From Nonomuraea gerenzanensis (GTDB lineage Bacteria > Actinomycetota > Actinomycetes > Streptosporangiales > Streptosporangiaceae), in the NCBI RefSeq assembly GCF_020215645.1, contig NZ_CP084058.1, positions 2,976,001 through 3,040,000 on the forward strand: a DNA stretch of 64,000 bases, read 5' to 3'. A model generated the notes under the pieces. It was not told where the DNA came from. It did not search any database and saw only the letters and a program-made list of their open reading frames with translations. Of this stretch, positions 43,272 to 51,493 are shown in pieces. Positions within the stretch are counted from its first letter, which is position 1, and the number at the start of each line of letters is the position of its first letter. The translations under genes and the position numbers were made by a program.

Positions 43272-44000
43272 TCAGAAGGCGTAGTTGCGCAGGACGGCCA
43301 GGGCTTCGGCGCCGTGCGGGCCGGTGGCCTTGAGCGCCGAGTCGGCGGGCGCGAGGCGCCGGGCCCCGACGCGGCAGAAGTCGCCCGCCGGCCCCGTGAT
43401 GACGGACGCCGCGCCGGGCTCGCCGAAGTACCACGTGTCCCCGTTGGGTGCGGTGAGCTCGCAGTGCACGGGCCCGCCCGCCACCCCTTCCACGTCGAAC
43501 GCGTACGGCAGCGTGCGGTGCCCCAGCCACGCGATGTGCCGCAGCCGCGAGGTGTCCGGGTAGGGGATGCCCAGCGGGGCGGTGATGTCGAGAGCGTGCG
43601 CCCAGTGCTCGGCCAGGCGGGTGGTGGCCAGCGTGCCCGGTGACAGGGTGGCGGCGACCCAGGTCAGGCGGTTGCCCCTGGGGTGGGCGCGCAGCGCCGC
43701 GGGCATGAACGCGGTGGCCGCGCGCCAGCGGGCCAGGAGGTCGCCGGGGGTGATGTCGCGTTCGGCGGCCACGGCGCTGTCCGCCATGGCGTCCACCTCG
43801 CCGCGGGAGCGCGGGCCCGCCAGCTCGCCCCGCAGGGAGGCGGCGGCGAGCTCCTCGGTCTGGGCGAGGTGGAGGACCACGTCGGAGACGGTCCAGCCGG
43901 CGGCGGCCGACGGGTGCGACCACTGCGCGGGCGTGAGAGCGGCCAGGACGGCGTCGAGTTGCTCGTACTCGGCCTGGAGGTCATCGAAGATGTCCGTCAT
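43272..44000 (-). CDS. DinB-fold/maleylpyruvate isomerase N-terminal-type protein (TIGR03084-like)
   Basis: 242 residues. N-terminal four-helix bundle with ALTPAQWSHPSAAAGWTVSD, VVLHLAQTEELAA and RLAEHWAHALDI; the histidines in LHLAQTEE and EHWAHALD are the metal-ligand positions of mycothiol-dependent isomerase-like proteins. The C-terminal half has FDVEGVAGGPVHCELTAPNG, as in the SCP2-like second domain. Reaction unknown; mycothiol-linked transfer is possible. No obvious operon partner. Confidence 0.8.
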   Translation of the reverse strand: MTDIFDDLQAEYEQLDAVLAALTPAQWSHPSAAAGWTVSDVVLHLAQTEELAAASLRGELAGPRSRGEVDAMADSAVAAERDITPGDLLARWRAATAFMPAALRAHPRGNRLTWVAATLSPGTLATTRLAEHWAHALDITAPLGIPYPDTSRLRHIAWLGHRTLPYAFDVEGVAGGPVHCELTAPNGDTWYFGEPGAASVITGPAGDFCRVGARRLAPADSALKATGPHGAEALAVLRNYAF

Positions 44001-44043
44001 ACCCCATCACAGTACAGAACAAAGTTCGGTCTGGCTCGACCCC

Positions 44044-45507
44044 TCAAGCGAGGAGCGGAAGCTCGCCGAAGCGATGCGCCGCCCAGATGCGGCGGGAGGC
44101 CTCCTCCGGGTAGGGCACCACCGCGGGCTGGACGTCGAAGAGCCTGGTCGCCCGGCCCTCCGGCTCGTACGGCTGCCAGCCTGGCCCCTCGCCCGCCGCG
44201 AACGCGGTCCACGCGCGCCGGAACGCGGCCGAGACGGTGGCGGCCTCCGGCGGAGCGCTCTGGCCGAGGAAGAACGTGCCCATCCCGCTCCCGAGATTGC
44301 CGAACACCAGCGGCACGTCCAGCCCGTGGCACGCCCCGCCGAGCGCGGGGGTGGCCCAGGTCAGCTCGTACGCGTAGACCGTGCCGCCCCCGGCGGCCTG
44401 CGCGTCGGCCAGCCGCAGCGACGGCATGCGGAACAGCCAGTCCGACTGCACCAGCTCGTCCAGCAGCTCAGGCCCCGCCTCGGGGAAGGCGTCGCGGTAG
44501 CCCTGCTCCCGCCCCGGCGCGAACACCGAGAGGAGCCCGTCCCCCTCGACCCGCCCGAGGTGCGTGAAAAGCCGGTACTCGTCCCGCGTGTGCCCCACGA
44601 CCAGCTCGACGTCCCGCCCGGCCCCGTCCGCCAGCGCGCTCCAGGGGTCGCGCGGCAGCACCTCGCCGTCCACGACCGGCGAGAACGGGGTGACGGTGTA
44701 CGCGACGGGGCCCCAGCGGTCCGCGTACCGGCGCATCTGGGGAGTGGCCGCCTCGGCGGCCTCGACGAGCCGGCCGGGCTCGACGCCGGCCAGCGCGCCG
44801 GCGGCCGGCGGCAGGCCCAGCTCCGCGGTCAGGACGCCGGCGATGTCCGAAGCCAGCGCCCCGGAGAAGTACGTGCCGGGGACGCTCTGCGCGATCGCCC
44901 GCCCGAACAGCCCGGCGGCGCGCGGCATCACCATGAGCGCGATGATCGACCCGGCCCCCGCCGACTCCCCGAACACCGTCACCCGCCCCGGGTCGCCTCC
45001 GAACGCGGCCACGTTGTCGCGCACCCACTCCAGCGCCGCCACCTGGTCCAGCAGCCCCCGGTTCGCCGGCGCCCCCTCGACGTGGGCGAACCCCTCCATG
45101 CCGACCCGGTAGTTCAGGGTGACGACGACCACGTTCCCCTCGCGGGCCAGCAGCGCGCCGTCGTACACGGACTCGCCCGACTCGCCGCCCCGGTACGCGC
45201 CCCCGTAGATCCACACCATCACCGGCAGCCGCTCAGCCGTGCCGGGGGACGGCGACCAGACGTTGACCGTCAGGCAGCTGTCGCCGCTGCGCCCCGGCAT
45301 CGGCCCGGCGACCGTGGACTGCTGGGGCGGCGGCGGTCCGAACGCCACGCAGTCGCGCACCCCGTCCCACGCCTCGGCGGGCTCGGGCGCGCCGAAGCGC
45401 GGCGGCCGGGCGAACGGGATGCCGAGGAAGACCGCCACCCCGCCCTCCATGCGGCCCCGTACGCGGCCCGGCGCGATCCTGACCTCCGGCTCTGTGGTCG
45501 TGCCCAT
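44044..45507 (-). CDS. Type B carboxylesterase/lipase
   Basis: 487 residues from the ATG at 45507 (AAAGGCGGG upstream); a frame extending to 46782 lies antisense to the MFS gene and is artefactual. Alpha/beta-hydrolase with oxyanion loop VMVWIYGGAYRGG, nucleophile elbow FGESAGAGS, NYRVGMEGF and the late histidine in GACHGLDVPLVFGN. No signal peptide. Hydrolyses carboxylic esters; substrate unknown. Divergent from an OFA-type MFS transporter, so the pair may share a control region. Confidence 0.9.
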   Translation of the reverse strand: MGTTTEPEVRIAPGRVRGRMEGGVAVFLGIPFARPPRFGAPEPAEAWDGVRDCVAFGPPPPQQSTVAGPMPGRSGDSCLTVNVWSPSPGTAERLPVMVWIYGGAYRGGESGESVYDGALLAREGNVVVVTLNYRVGMEGFAHVEGAPANRGLLDQVAALEWVRDNVAAFGGDPGRVTVFGESAGAGSIIALMVMPRAAGLFGRAIAQSVPGTYFSGALASDIAGVLTAELGLPPAAGALAGVEPGRLVEAAEAATPQMRRYADRWGPVAYTVTPFSPVVDGEVLPRDPWSALADGAGRDVELVVGHTRDEYRLFTHLGRVEGDGLLSVFAPGREQGYRDAFPEAGPELLDELVQSDWLFRMPSLRLADAQAAGGGTVYAYELTWATPALGGACHGLDVPLVFGNLGSGMGTFFLGQSAPPEAATVSAAFRRAWTAFAAGEGPGWQPYEPEGRATRLFDVQPAVVPYPEEASRRIWAAHRFGELPLLA

Positions 45508-45608
45508 GCTCAGCCCGCCTTTCTCGGAACACCACTCCAAGATTACGGGTCCGTTCGCCGACAAGATCGGACCGCTCGCCGTAGAGATCCGGCGCATGCC
45601 AAATACTG

Positions 45609-45619
45609 CATACCGTATG
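45609..45619. promoter_or_regulatory. CATAC-C-GTATG palindrome in esterase/MFS divergent region
   Basis: Perfect 5-bp arms, partly extended (TGCATACCGTATGTG), 17 bases before the MFS start codon and about 100 bp from the esterase start. Likely operator for one or both genes; no regulator gene is adjacent. Confidence 0.45.
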
Positions 45620-45636
45620 TGTGGTAGCCGTGATGC

Positions 45637-47019
45637 GTGTCTGTCAGTACGAGGTTCGCGAGTCCCACAGGTTTCCTCAGTCGTTCCCGTATCGTGGCGG
45701 CCCCCACCTGGAGCCGATGGCTCGTGCCGCCCGCGGCGCTCTCCGTCCACCTGGCCATCGGGCAGGCGTACGCGTGGAGCGTGTTCAAACCCTCGCTCGA
45801 ATCCGCGCTCGGCCTGTCCGGCACCCAGAGCGCGCTGCCGTTCCAGCTCGGCATCGTCATGCTGGGCCTGTCGGCCGCCTTCGGCGGCACGCTGGTCGAG
45901 CGCAACGGGCCCCGGTGGGCCATGTTCGTCTCGATGACCTGCTTCTCCTCCGGCTTCCTGCTGTCGGCGCTGGGCGTGCTCACCCGGCAGTACTGGCTGG
46001 TCGTGCTCGGCTACGGCTTCGTGGGCGGCATCGGCCTGGGCATCGGCTACATCTCGCCCGTCTCCACCCTGATCAAGTGGTTCCCGGACCGGCCCGGCAT
46101 GGCCACCGGCATCGCGATCATGGGGTTCGGCGGAGGGGCGCTGATCGCCTCGCCGTGGTCGGCGCAGATGCTGGCCTCCTTCGGGCCGACCACGACCGGC
46201 ATCGCGACCACGTTCTTCGTGCACGGCGTGGTCTACGCGGTGTTCATGACGATGGGCGTGCTGCTCGTGCGGGTGCCGCCGGAAGGCTGGGCCCCGAAGG
46301 GCTGGTCGCCGGCCGCGGCCCAGGCCAGGCCGCTGATCACCTCGGCCGACGTCTCGGCGCGCAACGCCATCCGTACACCGCAGTTCTACTGCCTGTGGGT
46401 CGTGCTGTGCTGCAACGTCACCGCCGGTATCGGCATCCTGGAGAAGGCCGCACCGATGATCACGGACTTCTTCACCGGCACCCCGGCAGCCGTCGCGGCG
46501 GGGGCGGCGGCCGGGTTCGTCGCACTGCTGTCGCTGGCGAACATGGCGGGCCGGTTCGTCTGGTCCTCCACCTCCGACCTGATCGGGCGCAAGAACATGT
46601 ACCGCGTCTACCTGGGCGTGGGCGCGCTGCTGTATCTCGTCATCGCGCTGGCGGGCGAGTCGTCCAAGCCGCTGTTCATCGTGTGCGCGCTGGGCATCCT
46701 GTCCTTCTACGGCGGCGGCTTCGCGACCGTGCCCGCCTACCTCAAGGACCTCTTCGGCACCTACCAGGTCGGCGCCATCCACGGCCGCCTGCTCACCGCC
46801 TGGTCAACGGCAGGCGTGCTCGGCCCGTTGATCGTCAACGCCATCGCCGACGCGCAGAAGGCCGACGGGCGCTCCGGGCCCGACCTCTACACCACCTCGC
46901 TGTTCATCATGATCGGGCTGCTGGCGGTGGGCTTCCTCGCCAACGAGCTGATCCGTCCCGTCCACGAGAGACACCACGAGCGGCCCGCGCGGGCGCTGGA
47001 GGAGGGACAGAGCGCATGA
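45637..47019 (+). CDS. MFS transporter, OFA (oxalate/formate antiporter) family
   Basis: 460 residues from a GTG, about 12 transmembrane helices. HLAIGQAYAWSVFKPSLE at helix 1 and FVGGIGLGIGYISPVSTLIK at helix 4 are OFA signatures, along with PDRPGMATGIAIMGFG. Family members exchange carboxylates; substrate unknown. The stop overlaps the ATG of a 40-residue partner protein (ATGA). Confidence 0.92.
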   Translation: MSVSTRFASPTGFLSRSRIVAAPTWSRWLVPPAALSVHLAIGQAYAWSVFKPSLESALGLSGTQSALPFQLGIVMLGLSAAFGGTLVERNGPRWAMFVSMTCFSSGFLLSALGVLTRQYWLVVLGYGFVGGIGLGIGYISPVSTLIKWFPDRPGMATGIAIMGFGGGALIASPWSAQMLASFGPTTTGIATTFFVHGVVYAVFMTMGVLLVRVPPEGWAPKGWSPAAAQARPLITSADVSARNAIRTPQFYCLWVVLCCNVTAGIGILEKAAPMITDFFTGTPAAVAAGAAAGFVALLSLANMAGRFVWSSTSDLIGRKNMYRVYLGVGALLYLVIALAGESSKPLFIVCALGILSFYGGGFATVPAYLKDLFGTYQVGAIHGRLLTAWSTAGVLGPLIVNAIADAQKADGRSGPDLYTTSLFIMIGLLAVGFLANELIRPVHERHHERPARALEEGQSA

Positions 47020-47138
47020 GCACCACGCAACGACGGCGCACCGGGCTGATGGTGCTGGCCTGGACCTGGGTGGGGCTGCCCTTCGCGTACGGGGTGTACG
47101 AGCTGTTCCTGAAGCTCACCCAGCTCTTCTCCGGCTGA
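47016..47138 (+). CDS. Small subunit-like partner of OFA MFS transporter
   Basis: 40 residues: basic start (STTQRRRTG), one hydrophobic helix (LMVLAWTWVGLPFAYGVYEL), then FLKLTQLFSG. Overlaps the MFS stop by 4 bp, so made together with it. Matches the short proteins annotated as MFS transporter small subunit that follow OFA genes in many bacteria; how they act is not known. Confidence 0.8.
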   Translation: MSTTQRRRTGLMVLAWTWVGLPFAYGVYELFLKLTQLFSG

Positions 47139-47178
47139 CCGGTGCGGCGTACCGACTCGTACAGGGCCGCGGCAGGGC

Positions 47179-48093
47179 TCACCCCAGCCGTTCCGCCACC
47201 CTCTCAGCCACCAGGGTGAGCGCGGCGGCGCTCCCCGGCAGCACGTTCACCAGCGTGAAGAACACATGCATCTGCCCCTCGAACCGCCTCAGCTCGACCG
47301 GCACCCCCGCCTCCCGTAACCGCTCCGCGTACTCCTCGCCCTCGTCCCGCAGCACGTCGTGCTCGGCCGTCAGGACGAGCGCGGGCGGCAGGCCGGACAG
47401 GTCGGCGGCGCGCAGCGGGGAGGCGTCGGGGTTGGCGCGCTGGGCGCGGTCGGGCGCGTAGTGGTCCCAGAACCAGGCGAGGCCGTCGCGGGTGAGCATG
47501 AGCTGGTTCTCGGGGTCGAGGTAGGAGTCCCTGTCGAGGTCGCAGTCGGTGACCGGGTACACGAGGACCTGCAGCGCGATGGCCGGGCCGTTCTCGTCCC
47601 TGGCGCGTTGCGTCACGACGGCCGACAGGTTGCCGCCCGCGCTGTCGCCCGCCACGACGATCGGCCGGCCGGGCATGCGGTCGGCGACCCAGCGCAGCGC
47701 GGCGTAGGCGTCGCGGGCGGCGGTCGGGTAGCGGTGCTCGGGCGCGAGCCGGTAGCCGGGCAGGACGACGGTGCAGCCCGTGCGCGCGGCCAGCTCCCTG
47801 GCGAGCGTGTCGTACTCGTCGAGCGTGCCGAGCACCCAGCCGCCCCCGTGGAAGTAGAGCAGGACGCCGCGCGGCGTGCCCATGGGGACCAGGACGCGGG
47901 CGGGGAACGAGGCGCCGTTCCCCGCCGCGATGGTGGTCTCCTCGACGCGGGCCATGTCGGGGCCCTTGCCGCACAGCTCCCCCAGGGAGGCGCTGAGCGT
48001 GCGGGCCTCCGCCACGGTCATCTCGTGCAGCGGCTTGCCGCCCGCGTCGGCGAGCTGCTTCAGGAAATCGGTCGTCGCGTGGTCAAGGGCCAT
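47179..48093 (-). CDS. Alpha/beta hydrolase, hormone-sensitive-lipase (family IV) esterase
   Basis: 304 residues. Oxyanion motif YFHGGGWVLG, nucleophile GDSAGGN, the acid in LVLTAEHDVLRDEG and the histidine in EGQMHVFF complete the triad. Cytoplasmic, no signal peptide. Hydrolyses short-chain esters. Ends convergently with the small MFS partner gene 40 bp away. Confidence 0.92.
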   Translation of the reverse strand: MALDHATTDFLKQLADAGGKPLHEMTVAEARTLSASLGELCGKGPDMARVEETTIAAGNGASFPARVLVPMGTPRGVLLYFHGGGWVLGTLDEYDTLARELAARTGCTVVLPGYRLAPEHRYPTAARDAYAALRWVADRMPGRPIVVAGDSAGGNLSAVVTQRARDENGPAIALQVLVYPVTDCDLDRDSYLDPENQLMLTRDGLAWFWDHYAPDRAQRANPDASPLRAADLSGLPPALVLTAEHDVLRDEGEEYAERLREAGVPVELRRFEGQMHVFFTLVNVLPGSAAALTLVAERVAERLG

Positions 48094-48210
48094 GGGACGT
48101 CACCTCACACCCAGGGGGAACGACGTAGGTCACCCCGAACGTAGGGGGCGCCGCCGAAGTTGTCGAGAGCGGCGGGTGTGAAGCGGATGACCAGGGGCAA
48201 CGCAATCAGG

Positions 48211-49065
48211 ATGAAGGTGGAGACGGTGTCGTCCTGGCGGGAGCTGGACGACTCGGTGGGTGAGGCGGGGCGCCGCGAGGGGGCCGGTCACGCGCATTCG
48301 ACGCTGGTCTTCCGCGGCCTGGCCCGCAGCTCGTACACGCACATGTCCGGGCTGGCGAGGCTGCGCGGCGACTACGCGGCGGTCGAGTCCCACCTGATAC
48401 GAAATTTCCGCAAATATGCGCACCGGCAGGCCCCGGGGCCGACGATCTGGGACTGGCTCGCCCTGGGTCAGCACCACGGCCTGCCCACGCGCCTGCTCGA
48501 CTGGACGTTCTCCCCGCTCGTCGCCCTGCACTTCGCCACCGCCTCCTGGCCGGAGGACGACGGCGTGCTGCTCGCGATCGACTGCGCGGGCACGCACGAG
48601 CTGCTGCCGGAGCCGCTCAGCGAGGTGCTGGCCGGCGAGGGCGCGCTGCTGTTCACCACCGAGATGCTGGCCAAGGTCGCGGCCGACCTGCCCTGCTTCG
48701 ACGAGCTGGGCGGCGACCAGCCGTTCCTGGCCTTCTTCGAGCCGCCGTCGCTGGACGAGCGGGTGATCAACCAGTCGTCGGTGCTGTCGACGCTGTCGGA
48801 TCCCGCGTTCCAGCTGGAGCAGTGGCTGGAGGAGCACCCGGGCCTGGCCCGCGCGTGGCTGATCCCGTCCGAGGTCAAGGCCGAGATCAGGCAGCGGCTC
48901 GACCAGGCGAACATCACCGAGCGCGTCCTGCTGCCCGGCCTGGACGGGCTGGCCGACTGGCTGCGGCGCTACTACTCGCCCGGCTCGATCGAGGACGGGG
49001 GCGGCGGCGCGTCGATGGCGGGCCAGGAGGACCGCCACCGCCAGGACGGCCGGATGGCCGGGTGA
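48211..49065 (+). CDS. FRG-domain protein
   Basis: 284 residues from the ATG at 48211; ATG 48187 is an alternative. Carries the name-giving FRG motif (LVFRGLARSSYTHMSGLARL) and the conserved WLALGQHHGLPTRLLDWTFS and VALHFATASW. FRG domains occur in many bacterial and phage proteins of unknown biochemistry, some in defence or toxin loci. No toxin, defence or mobile genes adjoin it here. Ends tail to tail with a DUF2269-like gene. Confidence 0.85.
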   Translation: MKVETVSSWRELDDSVGEAGRREGAGHAHSTLVFRGLARSSYTHMSGLARLRGDYAAVESHLIRNFRKYAHRQAPGPTIWDWLALGQHHGLPTRLLDWTFSPLVALHFATASWPEDDGVLLAIDCAGTHELLPEPLSEVLAGEGALLFTTEMLAKVAADLPCFDELGGDQPFLAFFEPPSLDERVINQSSVLSTLSDPAFQLEQWLEEHPGLARAWLIPSEVKAEIRQRLDQANITERVLLPGLDGLADWLRRYYSPGSIEDGGGGASMAGQEDRHRQDGRMAG

Positions 49066-49066
49066 C

Positions 49067-49516
49067 TCACGCCCCTTCGGCGGCGCCGGGGCGGACGATC
49101 ATCAGCACGACGACCACCGTCCACAGCACGTTGTAGATCCCCGCGAGCATGGCCAGGGAGCGCAGGCGGTCGCGCTCGCCGGGGGTCGCCAGGGCGTCGC
49201 GCTGGCGCGGGTAGATCTGCACGGCCAGCAGGAGGCCCGCCGCCGCGGTGAGGACCATGGCCAGGATGATCCAGATCTCGCCCATGCGGCCCTGCACGGA
49301 GGCCAGGACGATGCCGGCCGCGGGCACGATCAGCCCGGCGACGCTGTAACCGCGGGTGATGCGGTGCAGTGCCGCGGCCACGGCCCGGCTGCGCTCCTGG
49401 GCCTGGTCCGGGCCGGTGATCGGCACGTACCGGGGGAACAGGCTGGTCGCGATGGCGGAGCCGCCCACGAACACGATGCCCGCGAGCACGTGGATGGACA
49501 GCAGCAGAGGCTCCAC
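49067..49516 (-). CDS. DUF2269-like four-helix membrane protein
   Basis: 149 residues from a GTG with GAGAGGAG upstream. Four transmembrane helices; the first contains SIHVLAGIVFVGG and the second end ITRGYSVAGLIVPAAG, a pattern shared with DUF2269/CopD-like membrane proteins. No known activity. Two TTCAGG-N4-CTGAA sites lie just upstream and a MarR gene is the next gene upstream on the same strand, so tight repression is likely. Confidence 0.7.
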   Translation of the reverse strand: MEPLLLSIHVLAGIVFVGGSAIATSLFPRYVPITGPDQAQERSRAVAAALHRITRGYSVAGLIVPAAGIVLASVQGRMGEIWIILAMVLTAAAGLLLAVQIYPRQRDALATPGERDRLRSLAMLAGIYNVLWTVVVVLMIVRPGAAEGA

Positions 49517-49535
49517 GAACGTTCTCCTCTCGAAC

Positions 49536-49583
49536 CTTCAGGTGGCCTGAAGCCTAACACGCATCCTTCAGGGTGACTGAAGG
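49536..49583 (-). promoter_or_regulatory. Paired TTCAGG-N4-CTGAA operators
   Basis: CTTCAGG-TGG-CCTGAAG (49536-49552) and CCTTCAG-GGTGA-CTGAAGG (49565-49583), both perfect palindromes with the common core TTCAGG-N4-CTGAA, centres about 30 bp apart, between the MarR gene and the DUF2269-like gene. Confidence 0.7.
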
Positions 49584-49645
49584 TGGTGGGACGCGGGGGT
49601 CCCAGATCCGTACGAGATGTTCCAGCGCGGCGCGGACGCCCTGCG

Positions 49646-50080
49646 TCAGCCCGAGAACGCGGTGCGGATCGTGTCGCCCACCCGCCGCCGGATCGGGTCG
49701 GCGCCCTCCCCGAACAACCGCTCGTCCACCCCGGCCACCGCCGCCCGCGCCCGCTCCATCAGCAGCGCCCCGTCGTCCGTCACCTCGATGGCCGACGCCG
49801 AGCCCGCCCGGGCGGTGTGGTCACGCACCAGCCCCGCCGCGGCCAGCGCCTTCACCGCCGTGTGCACGCTCTGCACGGTGATGCCCGACATCCGCGCCAG
49901 CTCGCTGAACGAGACGCCCGGCATGGCCGCGATGTGCCCGAGCAGGCCGAGCCTGCTCACTGTCAGGTCGAGCGGCGCGAGGGCGGCGTTGAGCTCGGTC
50001 TCCACCTGGCGGGCGAGCGTGAGCACCACGATGGAGGCGCTGGTCACCGGGGGAGCGGGGCGGTCGTTCTCGGAGCTCAC
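49646..50080 (-). CDS. MarR-family transcriptional regulator
   Basis: 144 residues from the GTG at 50080, eight bases after GGAG; a GTG at 50095 is an alternative. Winged helix: SRLGLLGHIAAMPGVSFSEL, RMSGITVQSVHTAVKALAAA and wing ARAGSASAIEVTDDG. The two operators between it and the DUF2269-like gene are its likely sites. Divergent from a Nudix gene with only 29 bp between starts. Confidence 0.88.
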   Translation of the reverse strand: MSSENDRPAPPVTSASIVVLTLARQVETELNAALAPLDLTVSRLGLLGHIAAMPGVSFSELARMSGITVQSVHTAVKALAAAGLVRDHTARAGSASAIEVTDDGALLMERARAAVAGVDERLFGEGADPIRRRVGDTIRTAFSG

Positions 50081-50109
50081 CCCCCAAGTCTCCACTAGGG
50101 TTCGGCGTC

Positions 50110-50517
50110 ATGGCGAACGATGACGGCGTGCCGGAGAAGGTGGCCTGGGTGCTGGTGCGCGACCAGCGGGTGCTGATGACGCGCAGCCGCGGCAGGGAGG
50201 TGTTCTACTTCCCCGGCGGGATGCGCGAGCCCGGCGAGTCCGACAGCCAGACCCTGGTCAGGGAGATCGACGAGGAGCTGCTGACGGCGATCGACGCGGA
50301 GTCGATGGTGCATGTCGGCACGTTCGAGGTGCCGGCCGGGCATCCGGAGCACGGGCCGTTCCGGATGATCTGCTACACGGCCGACCATCAGGGGCCGCTC
50401 ACCCCGTCCATGGAGATCGCGGAGAAGGCGTGGCTCGGCTACGCCGACCGGCACCGGGTGTCGTACGTCGACGCGCTGGTCCTCCAGGCCCTGTACGAGG
50501 GCGGCCTGCTGCGCTGA
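50110..50517 (+). CDS. Nudix hydrolase
   Basis: 135 residues. The Nudix box is GGMREPGESDSQTLVREIDEEL, matching the GX5EX7REUXEE pattern that binds the metal. Cleaves nucleoside diphosphate derivatives; substrate unknown. Starts 29 bp from the divergent MarR gene. Confidence 0.9.
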   Translation: MANDDGVPEKVAWVLVRDQRVLMTRSRGREVFYFPGGMREPGESDSQTLVREIDEELLTAIDAESMVHVGTFEVPAGHPEHGPFRMICYTADHQGPLTPSMEIAEKAWLGYADRHRVSYVDALVLQALYEGGLLR

Positions 50518-50584
50518 AACCGGCACTTCACCCCTACCAGACTGATCGCTAGGCTGGCGGGACCTCGGTGCAGGGAGACGACAC

Positions 50585-51403
50585 GTGAGCGCTGCTGAGC
50601 CGGACGTGCCCGGTGTTGACCCCACGGTCCCCAGCGTTGCCCGCATGTACGACTACTACCTCGGCGGCAAGGACAACTTCCCGTCGGACCGGGCGGCGGC
50701 CGAGAAGATCATCGCGATCGTCCCCGAGGTGCGCGAGACGGCCCGCGACAACCGCGCCTTCATCGGCAAGGCCGTCCGCCTCATGGCCGAGCAGGGCGTG
50801 CGCCAGTTCCTCGACATCGGCGCCGGCCTGCCCACGCGGGAGAACGTCCACCAGGTCGCCCAGCGCGTCGTCCCCGACGCCCGCGTGGTCTACGTCGACA
50901 ACGACCCGATCGTCCTGACGCACGCCCGCGCCCTGCTCGCCGACAACCCGCACACGCTGGCCGCCTGGGGGGACATCACGGACCCCGCCGCCATCCTGGG
51001 CGACCCCCGAGTGCGCGGGCACCTGGACTTCACCCGGCCCGTTGGGCTGCTGGCGTCGGCGGTGCTGCACTTCGTGCCGGGTGACCAGCGCACGAGCGAC
51101 ATCGTCAAGGCCCTGCGCGCCCCGCTGGTGCCCGGCAGCCACCTGCTGATCTCGCACTTCTACGCGCCGGACGCCGACGACCCCAAGGTCAGGGCGGGCC
51201 AGCGGGTCTACGCGGGAACCAGGCCGGGCGCGCTGATCGCCCGCTCGCTGCGGCAGCTCGCCGCCTACTTCGACGGGCTGAGCGTGCTGGAGCCGGGCCT
51301 GGTGCCTGTCAAGTCGTGGCGGCCTGACTCCGAGCTGGACCGGCAGGTCACGGTGGATCTCGGCGTCCCCGCGCTCGTCGGAGCGGTCGGCCGGGTGCCT
51401 TAG
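50585..51403 (+). CDS. SAM-dependent methyltransferase, DUF574/Methyltransf_19 family
   Basis: 272 residues from a GTG. Typical start PSVARMYDYYLGGKDNFPSD, SAM loop FLDIGAGLPTRENVHQVAQ and YVDNDPIVLTHARALL. This family is greatly expanded in actinomycetes and its substrates are mostly unknown. Ends just before the palindrome that precedes the S8 protease. Confidence 0.92.
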   Translation: MSAAEPDVPGVDPTVPSVARMYDYYLGGKDNFPSDRAAAEKIIAIVPEVRETARDNRAFIGKAVRLMAEQGVRQFLDIGAGLPTRENVHQVAQRVVPDARVVYVDNDPIVLTHARALLADNPHTLAAWGDITDPAAILGDPRVRGHLDFTRPVGLLASAVLHFVPGDQRTSDIVKALRAPLVPGSHLLISHFYAPDADDPKVRAGQRVYAGTRPGALIARSLRQLAAYFDGLSVLEPGLVPVKSWRPDSELDRQVTVDLGVPALVGAVGRVP

Positions 51404-51416
51404 GGACTTCCCTAGG
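51401..51416 (+). promoter_or_regulatory. TAGGGA-N3-CCCTAGG palindrome upstream of S8 protease
   Basis: TAGGGACTTCCCTAGG, ending 77 bases before the protease ATG, with a CATAGT -10-like hexamer at 51448. Near-identical partner at 39351-39366 before the S41 peptidase. Confidence 0.55.
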
Positions 51417-51493
51417 CCACGCCCTGAAGACAGGGCCCGGCCGGTTGCATAGTGTCAGCACCTCTCATCTCCTTGTGAAGAAGGTGTCGGGCC

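Noticed and set aside
45508..46782. Carboxylesterase frame extended by 425 residues
   Set aside because: Lies antisense to the OFA transporter, His/Arg/Gly-rich; the ATG at 45507 is where esterase homology starts.
48211..49065. FRG protein as part of a phage-defence island
   Set aside because: Neighbours are an esterase, a DUF2269-like protein and a MarR regulator; no nuclease, helicase, toxin or integrase nearby.
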